From Vicinamibacterales bacterium (lineage in GTDB: Bacteria > Acidobacteriota > Vicinamibacteria > Vicinamibacterales > 2-12-FULL-66-21), in the NCBI GenBank assembly GCA_035699745.1, contig DASSPH010000069.1, positions 296,549 through 340,340 on the forward strand: a stretch of DNA of 43,792 nt, given 5' to 3'. The notes beneath the pieces are model-generated. The model searched no databases. It saw only the letters and a list, made by a program, of their open reading frames with translations, and was not told the DNA's origin. Position 1 is the stretch's first letter. Every line of letters starts with the position of its first letter. Positions 35,613-43,792 of the stretch are shown here, piece after piece. The position numbers and the translations under genes are program-made.

Positions 35613-36308
35613 GTGGGGCTCGAAACCGTGTTCCTCGACGCCGGCGGCGTGCTGCTCTATCCGAACTGGTGGCGCGTGTCCGAGGCGCTCGCTGCCGAGG
35701 GGGTCACCGTGCCCGCGGAAGCGCTGATCCGAGCCGATCCGCCGGCGCGCCGGGAACTGGACGATCACGGCGTGATCGGCGGCACCACGGACGCGACGCG
35801 CGGCTGGTTGTTCTTCGATCTGGTCCTGGCGCACGCCGGGATCAGCCGGTCCGAGTCGACCGCGGCGGCGCTCGCGGAGCTGCACAAGTACCACACCGCC
35901 AGCAACCTCTGGGAATACGTGCCCGAGTACGTGGTGCCGGTGCTCGAGGGCCTGCGGGCGCGCGGGCTGCGGCTCGTCGTCGTGTCGAACGCGAACGGCA
36001 CGCTGCTGCGGCACATGGACCGGCTGGATCTGACGCGGCGTTTCGATTGCGTGCTGGATTCAGCGGACGAAGGGGTGGAGAAGCCGGACCCGCGGTTCTT
36101 CGAGATCGCGCTGGCGCGAAGCGGCGCGACCAAGGCCACCACGATCCACGTCGGCGATCTCTATCACGTCGACGTGATCGGCGCCAGGAACGCCGGGCTG
36201 CGCGGCGTGCTGCTGGACGAAGCGGACCTCCGTCCCGACGCAGACTGCCCGCGCGTCGGGTCCCTGCCCGAGCTGGCCCTGCGGATCGCGGCGGGGGAAT
36301 TCGACTGA
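35613..36308 (+). CDS. HAD-superfamily hydrolase
   Basis: Haloacid dehalogenase-like phosphohydrolase of 231 residues. Motif I is FLDAGGVLL with the nucleophile D9; the usual second Asp is Gly, as in dehalogenase-like and some phosphatase members. Motif II is VVSNANG, motif III KPDPRFFEIA, motif IV HVGDLYHVDVIGARNAG. The cap region (about 15-90) is helical, consistent with subclass I. GTG 35613 is used because motif I starts seven residues in; the nearby ATG 35605 is out of frame. It faces glnS tail-to-tail with 13 bp between. Substrate cannot be told. Confidence 0.88.
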   Translation: MGLETVFLDAGGVLLYPNWWRVSEALAAEGVTVPAEALIRADPPARRELDDHGVIGGTTDATRGWLFFDLVLAHAGISRSESTAAALAELHKYHTASNLWEYVPEYVVPVLEGLRARGLRLVVVSNANGTLLRHMDRLDLTRRFDCVLDSADEGVEKPDPRFFEIALARSGATKATTIHVGDLYHVDVIGARNAGLRGVLLDEADLRPDADCPRVGSLPELALRIAAGEFD

Positions 36309-36321
36309 GTCCGCTTGCCGC

Positions 36322-38005
<1,684 letters not shown>

Positions 38006-38007
<2 letters not shown>

Positions 38008-40021
38008 GCGCGGACCTCTGGCCGCCGCTCTGCTCGCCGCCGCGCTGGCCGGCGCCGGCGCGGCCGGGCAGCCGCGCTCGGGCCTCGACCCGGCGGAGTT
38101 CGACCGCGCGGTGGCGCCCCAGGACGATCTGTTCCGTCATGTCAACGGCGCGTGGCTGAAGCGCACCGTCATCCCCGGGGACCGCGTCACCTACGGGGCG
38201 TTCGCCGAGATCGTCGACCAGACCGATCAGACCCTCCGCGGTCTCATCGAACGGATCGCGGCGCGGCCGAACCGCCCGCGCGGCTCGCCGGCGCAGCAGA
38301 TCGGCGATCTCTACGCGAGCATGATGAACGTCGACGAGATCGAGCGGCGGGGTGCGTCCGCGATCCGGCCGCAGCTCCAGCGTCTCGACGCCATGCGCAC
38401 GGCGCGCGACGTTGCCGCCGAAGCGGGCTATCTCTCGTCGATCGCCGCGGGCGGTCCGTTCGGCGGCCTCGTCGGGCTCGATCCGCTGAATCGCGGCGCG
38501 GTCGTCGTCCGCGTCACCCAGGGCGGCATTCTGCTGCCCGACCGGGACTATTACCTGAAGGACGACGCGTCGCTGGCGGCGATCCGCGCCGCCTACGCCG
38601 CATATCTCACCCGCGTCTTCGAGCTGGCCGGCCGGGCGGCGCCAGGCGAAGACGCACGCGCGGTGCTCGCGTTCGAGACGGCACTGGCGCGCGTCTCGTG
38701 GACGGAGGCGGAGAGCCGGAACGCCGCCCTGACCTACACGCGATTCACGCTCCGCCAGCTCGCGTCCGAGATGCCGGGCTTCGACTGGGCCGCCTGGGCC
38801 CGCCCGCAGGGGATCGATCGTTCGCCGGCCGTCATCCTGGCGCAGCCGTCGTTCTTCAAGGCGTTCGCCGCTCTCATTCCCCGGACGCCGATCGCAACGC
38901 TCAGGGCGTGGCTGCTCGCGCGCTACGTCACCGCGGCGGCACCGTATCTGAATCGCGCCTTCGAGGACGCGCGGTACGACTTCTTCGGCGTGACGCTCAC
39001 CGGCCAGGAACGGCCGCGCGAGCGGTGGAAGCGCGGCGTCAGCCTGGTGAACGCGTTCCTCGGCGACGCGCTCGGCAGGCTCTACGTCGAGCGGCAGTTT
39101 CCCGATCCGACGCGCGCACGCGTGCAGAAGATCCTCGCCAGCGTCGTCGACGCCTATCGCGCAGCTCTGAAGGAATCGGACTGGCTGAGCCCGTCCGCGA
39201 GGCGTGAGGCGCTCGACAAGCTGTCCTCGCTGTCCACCGGCGTCGGCTATCCGGCCCAGTGGCGGAGCTATCGCGGGCTGGAGATCGCCGCGGACGACCT
39301 CCTCGGCAACTGGCAGCGCGCGCTGACCTTCGACAACCAGTATCGTCTGGGCAACGTCGGAGGCAGCGCCGGCGGCGAATGGCTGATGCCGCCGCAGACG
39401 GTGAACGCGTACTACACGCCGGCGGCCAACGAGATCGTGCTGCCCGCCGCCATTTTCCAGCCGCCGCTCTTCGATGCCGCGGCGGACGAGGCCGTGAACT
39501 ACGGCGCGGTCGGCGCGCTCATCGCACACGAGATCGGGCACGCCTTCGACGATCGCGGGCGGCGGTACGACGCCAGCGGCGCCGTCCGCGACTGGTGGAC
39601 CGCCGCGGACGCGCAGCGCTTCGAGGAGCGCGCCGCCGCCCTGGCGGCGCAACTGGACCGGTATGAGGCCCTGCCTGGCGTCCGCGTGAGCGGGGCATTG
39701 GCCGCCGCCGAGAGCCTTGCCGACCTGGGCGGATTGTCGGTGGCGCTCCGCGCCTACCGGATGTCGCTCGGCAACCGCCGGGCCCCGGTGATCGACGGGC
39801 TGGCGGGGGAACAGCGGTTCTTCATGGGGTGGGCCCGGATGTGGCGCTCGAAGGAGCGGGACGCCTATCTGCGATCCACGGCGCAGACGAACGCGTATCT
39901 ACCCCCGATGCTGCGCGCCAACGCTGCGGTCAGCAACATCGACGGCTTTTTCGACGCTTTCGGTGTCAAAGCGGAGAACCGGCTGTACAGGGCGCCCGCC
40001 GAGCGCATCAGGATCTGGTGA
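38006..40021 (+). CDS. M13 (neprilysin-type) zinc metallopeptidase
   Basis: Secreted or periplasmic endopeptidase of 671 residues. The signal peptide is [18 protein letters not shown]. The N-terminal M13 domain starts [26 protein letters not shown], the typical D-D-F-x-x-x-x-N-G-x-W opening. The catalytic domain has N-A-Y-Y-T-P-x-x-N-E-I-V-x-P-A for substrate binding, HEIGH (H508, E509, H512), and the third ligand in ESLADLGGL (E569, D573). It ends with a W-x-x-x-E-R-D/W-like finish characteristic of PepO relatives ([10 protein letters not shown]). All catalytic residues are present. Divergent from glnS with overlapping start codons; a decayed permease fragment follows at once. Confidence 0.95.
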
Positions 40022-40119
40022 TGTCCTGTGGCAGGACTTCCGATACAGCCATTCTGACCCTGGCGCCTGGAGTCGGCGCCGCGACCACGATCTTCAGCGT
40101 GATTCAGAATGTCCTGCGG
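40020..40119 (+). pseudogene. remnant of an ADOP permease N-terminus
   Basis: Directly after the M13 stop, bases 40020-40049 encode [10 protein letters not shown], the usual start of an ADOP first half. From 40051, in another frame, bases encode ILTLAPGVGAATTIFSVIQN and V-L, equivalent to the first membrane helix (compare TLAIGIGANTAMFSVVDAVL in the permease at 29875). About 15 intervening residues are missing and the frame shifts. Nothing permease-like continues beyond 40119, where the convergent ADOP gene ends. So this is the relic of a lost plus-strand permease gene. Confidence 0.8.
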
Positions 40120-40120
40120 A

Positions 40121-42727
40121 TCAGAACTGGCGCAGGACGAACGCCGGATCCACCTGCGCCGCCCTCCGTGCGGGGAGGAATACGGCGGCCGCGGCGGACA
40201 GGAAGAGAATGCCAGACGCCGCGGCGAACGCGAGTGGATCACCCGGTCCCACGCCGTATAACACCGCGGCGAACAATTGCCCCGCGATCAGCGCCACGAC
40301 CATGCCCGCCGCCATGCCGATCGCCACCGGGCGGAGGCTGTCGCGAAGCAAGAGCGCCAGCACGTCGGCGCGGCTGGCGCCAACCGCGACCCGCACGCCG
40401 ATTTCCCGCGTGCGCTGACCGGTGACGAACGCGGTGACGCCGTAGATGCCGACGGCGGCGAGGGCGAGGGCAAGCACGGCAAGTCCGCCGGCCAGCGACG
40501 CGAGGATCTGCGGCTCCTCGAGTTGTTCGCGCAAGCCGGTGGCGGCGAGATTGACGTCGAGCCACAGCCCCGGATCGAGCGGCCGCAGCGCGTCGCGGAT
40601 TGCCGGCACCGCACCTTCGGGAGCCGCTCGCGTCCTGATCACGAGGCGCGCCGATTCGTAGCTTCCGAGCGGCCGGTAGAACGCCGCCGCGCTGCGCTCC
40701 CGGAGATCCGTCGTGATCGCGTCCGCCACGACCCCGACGACCGTCGCGTTCGAACCGTCGAACGGCGCGAACGACTGCCCGACTGGATCCTGCCCCGGCC
40801 AGAAATCGCGCGCCAGCGTTTCGCTGATCATCACCACCGGCGCATGTCCGGCGGCCTCGCCGTCCGTGAACGTGCGCCCGCGGACGACGCGGATGCCGAT
40901 CGTGGAAAAGTAGTCCGGAAGCACGTCGTTCGAATACACGCGAGAGCGAGTGCCGTTGCGATTCAGATTCGTCACCGCGCGCCCGCCCCCGTACGGCGAG
41001 TACGAGGCCAGCGATGCGGATGCCACGGCGGGAAGCGCGCGGACGCGCTCGAGGGCGGCGGACCAGTAGGCGCGGCTGCGGGACGCGTCGTAGCGCTCGC
41101 GCGTGAAATCCGGTGCGACCGCCGCCAGGCGGTAGGCGTCGAATCCGATGTCGACGTGCGCGGCGCGCACCGTTGCGCGGGTCAGCAGTGCGGCCACGAC
41201 GATCAACACCAGCGACGCGGCGGCCTGCACGCCGATGAGGATCGAACGCGTCCGGCCCGGACGCGAACTCCCCTGGCGCGGCGCATCTCCCTTCAGGGCT
41301 GTGACGATGTCGCCGGCGGCGCCCTGCCGTGCCGGCGCCAGCCCCGCGCCGATGCCGGCGGCGATCGACACCACGGTGACGAAGAGGAAAACCCGCGCGT
41401 CGGGCGTCAAGTCGACCGTGGCCGGCAGCTTCACCACGGCGGCAAGCGCCGGGCTCAGCCACAGGGCCAGCAGCAGTCCCAGCAGCCCGGCGGCGATCCC
41501 GAGCGCCACGCTTTCGGTCACGAGCTGCCGGACGATCCGGCCGCGAGCGGCGCCGAGCGCGATGCGCAGCCCGATCTCCCGCCGGCGGGCGATCGCGCTC
41601 GCGAGCTGCAGATTGGCGACGTTGCCGCACGCCAGCAGCACGATCAGACCGAGGATGACGAACACGATCGTCAGCACCAGCACGAGCACGACGGGGCCGC
41701 CTTCGGGAACACGCGAGCCCGCCGGGTCCAGCCGCACGCCGGAGGTGAGGCCGAGCCCCGGCTCCGGCCTGGCGGCGGCCGCCGCCACGCTGCTCAACTC
41801 CGCCTCCGCCTGCTCTCTCGTCGCGCCGGCCGGAATGCGTCCGGTGACATTCACGCCGACCGCCGATGTGCGGGTGAGCGGCGAGCCGCCGTAGAGCACG
41901 CCATACGAGGCGAACGGCGCCCACAGCGCGGGCGCATGATCGCTGAATCCGGTGAACCACCTCGGCGTCACGCCGACAATCGTCACCGGCGCGCCGTTCA
42001 GCCAGATCGTCCTGCCGGCGACGTTCGGGTCTTCGCCGAGCGTGCGGCGCCAGAAGCCGTAGCTCGCGACCGCCACCGCGGCAGCGCCGGGCGCATCGTC
42101 GTTCGGCTGCAGGATGCGGCCGCGAAACGGCCGCGCGCCGAACACGCGCAGAAACCCTTCCCCGACGAACGCGACCGGCACGGACTCCCCGCCGTCCTGC
42201 CCCGCCGGCCGCGCCAGGCTCAGGCGCGCGCGATCGCCGAGCGTCGCCTCGAGCGGCATCCGCGCGTGCTCGCGGAGCGTCAGGTAGTCCGCGTACGGCC
42301 ACGCCGTCGACGTGCCCTGCTCGAACGCGCGCATGACGCGGACGGTGGAATCGGGATCGCTGACGCCGGTCGGACGCAGCAGCGACGCGTTCAGCAGCGC
42401 AAAGACCGAGGTGCTCACCGCGATCGCCAGCGCCAAGCCGACGACGGTGATGGCGACGGCGCCGGGATTGCGGCGATACACGCGGAGCCCGTGCAGCAGA
42501 TCCTGCATCGCGTCCGCGGCGAGCCGGCGGCCCGATACGTTCCACGCCCAGAGGCTGATCACGTCGCGGTAATAGCGCCGGCGCGCGTGCGGCAGGCCGC
42601 CGTGGTCGACGCGCTCGGCGAAGATTTCCTCGAGATCCGCCGTGACATCGGATCGGCGGCTGCCGAGCGGACGAAGACGCAGCAGCCAGCGGGCGAGTCG
42701 CGGGGGTCGCGGATGAGGCGGCGTCAC
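40121..42727 (-). CDS. ADOP-type ABC transporter permease with prefix domain
   Basis: Orphan duplicated permease of about 868 residues. Residues 1-72 form a second type of cytoplasmic prefix (PPRLARWLLRLRPLG, then D-L-E-E-I-F-A-E-R and A-R-R-R-Y-Y-R-D-V-I-S-L-W). The first half starts QDLLHGLRVYRRNPG with a divergent first helix (GLALAIAVSTSVFALLNASL, lacking the usual G-I-G-A-N-T). The FtsX core is IVLLACGNVANLQLASAIARRREIGLRIALG; the second half ends LAAVGIYGVTAFVTGQRTREIGVRVAVGASRADV and RRAAQVDPAFVLRQF. No ATPase is nearby. GTG 42727 overlaps the PadR stop (GTGA). Confidence 0.92.
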   Translation of the reverse strand: MTPPHPRPPRLARWLLRLRPLGSRRSDVTADLEEIFAERVDHGGLPHARRRYYRDVISLWAWNVSGRRLAADAMQDLLHGLRVYRRNPGAVAITVVGLALAIAVSTSVFALLNASLLRPTGVSDPDSTVRVMRAFEQGTSTAWPYADYLTLREHARMPLEATLGDRARLSLARPAGQDGGESVPVAFVGEGFLRVFGARPFRGRILQPNDDAPGAAAVAVASYGFWRRTLGEDPNVAGRTIWLNGAPVTIVGVTPRWFTGFSDHAPALWAPFASYGVLYGGSPLTRTSAVGVNVTGRIPAGATREQAEAELSSVAAAAARPEPGLGLTSGVRLDPAGSRVPEGGPVVLVLVLTIVFVILGLIVLLACGNVANLQLASAIARRREIGLRIALGAARGRIVRQLVTESVALGIAAGLLGLLLALWLSPALAAVVKLPATVDLTPDARVFLFVTVVSIAAGIGAGLAPARQGAAGDIVTALKGDAPRQGSSRPGRTRSILIGVQAAASLVLIVVAALLTRATVRAAHVDIGFDAYRLAAVAPDFTRERYDASRSRAYWSAALERVRALPAVASASLASYSPYGGGRAVTNLNRNGTRSRVYSNDVLPDYFSTIGIRVVRGRTFTDGEAAGHAPVVMISETLARDFWPGQDPVGQSFAPFDGSNATVVGVVADAITTDLRERSAAAFYRPLGSYESARLVIRTRAAPEGAVPAIRDALRPLDPGLWLDVNLAATGLREQLEEPQILASLAGGLAVLALALAAVGIYGVTAFVTGQRTREIGVRVAVGASRADVLALLLRDSLRPVAIGMAAGMVVALIAGQLFAAVLYGVGPGDPLAFAAASGILFLSAAAAVFLPARRAAQVDPAFVLRQF

Positions 42728-43050
42728 GACCGCCGCCCTTCGGCGATGGCATTCCAGATCCGCTCGCGGACGCGGTGCAGATCGCGCGCGGTCTTCAGGC
42801 CGAGCGGCGTCACGCGGAAGAGCCGCTTCGGCTTGCCGCCGCGGCGCGCTGTCGCTTCCCCCATCGACGACTGCACGAAGCCCTTGTCTTCGAGCCGGGC
42901 GAGCGCCGCATAGATCGCGCCCATCGACGTCGAGCGGCCGGTCGCCTCTTCGACGTAGCGCTGCACCGGAACCGCGTACGTGCGATCGCCCAGCGCCCGC
43001 ACCGCCAGGAGGGTGAACTCCTCGAACTCGCCCAGATGCTCGCCTTTCAT
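42724..43050 (-). CDS. PadR family transcriptional regulator
   Basis: Winged-helix regulator of 108 residues: LGEFEEFTLLAVRALGDRTYAVPVQRYVEEATGR, then SMGAIYAALARLEDKGFVQSSMGEATARRGGKPKRLFRVTPLG, the recognition helix and wing, and a short C-terminal helix. This is a different PadR subgroup from the one at 32523 (L-G-E-F-E-E opening). ATG 43050 has a Shine-Dalgarno GGAG 5 bases upstream, so unlike the other two it has a conventional ribosome site. The upstream strand has TATATT (43075-43070) as a likely -10. Coupled to the ADOP gene by GTGA. Confidence 0.92.
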   Translation of the reverse strand: MKGEHLGEFEEFTLLAVRALGDRTYAVPVQRYVEEATGRSTSMGAIYAALARLEDKGFVQSSMGEATARRGGKPKRLFRVTPLGLKTARDLHRVRERIWNAIAEGRRS

Positions 43051-43069
43051 CGGATCTCCGCCTGCCGCC

Positions 43070-43110
43070 AATATATCGCGTTTGTAGAGATAATTGCGAA
43101 CCGGTTTGTA
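43070..43110. promoter_or_regulatory. A/T-rich divergent promoter region with GTTTGTA repeats
   Basis: In the 120-bp gap between the PadR gene and the amidohydrolase gene, GTTTGTA occurs at 43080-43086 and again at 43104-43110 (24 bp apart), with the palindrome AACCGGTT at 43099-43106 and a minus-strand -10 TATATT at 43075-43070. The predicted PadR transcript would begin near 43063. The direct repeats are candidates for the PadR operator but are not symmetrical. Confidence 0.4.
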
Positions 43111-43170
43111 CCTACGATGGGCTTCCGGGCGATGTTCCCTGGCCCTTCGGCACGAGTAAGCTGGACGGGC

Positions 43171-43792
43171 ATGAATGGCTCATCTCGACTCGCCGCCTCT
43201 CTGCTGCTCGCCGCCGCCACCGTGGCTGCGTCGTGCGGACGTCCCGCCACTTCACAGCCGGCGGGAGGGCCCGCGGTGACCCTCGCGCTCGTCAATGGCC
43301 GCGTGTGGACGGGCCAGCGCGATCAACCGGACGCCGAAGCGATCGCGATCGCCGGCGAGCGCATCGCGGCCGTTGGCAGCAGCGCCGCGATCCGTGCCAT
43401 GTCCGGCACCGCGAGGACGGTCGACCTCGGCGGGCGCTTCGTCGTGCCCGGCTTCACCGACACGCACGTGCACTTCCTGGACGGCGGGTTCCGCCTCGCG
43501 TCGGTGCAGCTGCGCGACGCGCGAACGCGCGAGGAGTTCGCCGCGCGGATCAAGGCCTTTGCCGCCACCGTGCCGGCCGGGACCTGGATCACGGGCGGGG
43601 ACTGGGATCACACGCTGTGGGGCGGCGAGCTGCCGCGGCGCGACTGGATCGACGCGGCCACTCCGGACCATCCGGTGTGGGTCAACCGCCTCGATGGCCA
43701 CATGGCGCTCGCCAATACGGCGGCGCTGCGCGCGGCGGGGATCGCGGACACCGTCGCCGAGGTCGCGGGCGGAGAGATCGTCCGCGACGCGT
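43171..43792 (+). CDS. amidohydrolase (YtcJ-like), 3' end outside window
   Basis: Exported metal-dependent amidohydrolase; only the first 207 codons are in the window. The N-terminus (SSRLAASLLLAAATVAASC) has a cysteine at the end of the hydrophobic stretch in a weak lipobox (A-A-S-C), so it may be a lipoprotein. The amidohydrolase beta sandwich begins ALVNGRVWTGQ, and the metal motif is FTDTHVHFLDGG (H-x-H). GGDWDHTLWGGELPRRDWID and NRLDGHMALANTAAL are characteristic of the Amidohydro_3/YtcJ-like group. ATG 43171 has no strong ribosome site. It is divergent from the PadR gene. Substrate unknown. Confidence 0.9.
   Translation, partial: MNGSSRLAASLLLAAATVAASCGRPATSQPAGGPAVTLALVNGRVWTGQRDQPDAEAIAIAGERIAAVGSSAAIRAMSGTARTVDLGGRFVVPGFTDTHVHFLDGGFRLASVQLRDARTREEFAARIKAFAATVPAGTWITGGDWDHTLWGGELPRRDWIDAATPDHPVWVNRLDGHMALANTAALRAAGIADTVAEVAGGEIVRDA

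Overview
This high-GC window (roughly two-thirds G+C by eye, densely coding on both strands) looks like chromosomal DNA from an Acidobacteriota member, plausibly of the Vicinamibacteria type. The evidence is a set of lineage-typical families: four long orphan MacB/FtsX-like permeases of the ADOP type (acidobacterial duplicated orphan permease), three of them translationally coupled to PadR regulators; a VWFA-related acidobacterial protein; and a BlaI/BlaR1 pair whose BlaR1 ends in a TonB-type C-terminal domain. I see no phage, plasmid, transposase, CRISPR array, rRNA or tRNA. No stretch over 300 bases lacks a gene.

Layout. 1-4258: the end of an M28 metallopeptidase, then a PadR-ADOP pair behind a perfect 14-bp inverted repeat. 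4458-8425: a secreted HAF-repeat/Ig-like protein convergent with arginine decarboxylase (speA); their 3' ends overlap. 8576-9191: a degenerate receiver-domain protein and a small GlsB-type membrane protein. 9261-18101 (minus): ogt, pbpC and a giant alpha-2-macroglobulin, the alpha-2-macroglobulin/PBP1c partnership known from E. coli, with a RodZ-like HTH protein upstream. 18713-20858: a cysteine-cluster (YkgJ/FliB-like) protein overlapping peptidase T. 20884-22973: a BlaI/BlaR1-type switch. 22983-25591 (minus): xth overlapping a VWFA protein. 25666-27472: a small outer-membrane barrel, a short Cys protein, a strong hairpin, and a membrane-anchored protein with protein-kinase-like motifs that I cannot assign to a named family.

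27563-35503 holds a divergent locus: PadR-ADOP-hrpB leftward and a second ADOP rightward, separated by two near-identical palindromes and a ten-unit heptamer repeat. 35613-40021: a HAD phosphatase-like gene, glnS, and an M13 metallopeptidase; glnS and the M13 gene are divergent with overlapping start codons and a shared TATA-like box. 40020-40119 is a decayed N-terminal fragment of yet another ADOP. 40121-43050 is the last PadR-ADOP pair, and the window closes inside an amidohydrolase lipoprotein-like gene.

Theme: much of the region handles the cell envelope (peptidoglycan synthase, alpha-2-macroglobulin, permeases, BlaR1-TonB sensor, secreted peptidases). The regulators (PadR, BlaI) have palindromic operators that touch or nearly touch their own start codons, suggesting short-leader or leaderless autoregulated transcripts. 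The most interesting points are the kinase-like protein with its hairpin, the BlaR1-TPR-TonB architecture, the link between N-terminal prefixes of ADOPs and PadR coupling, the divergent operator pair, the bidirectional glnS/M13 promoter and the ADOP remnant.
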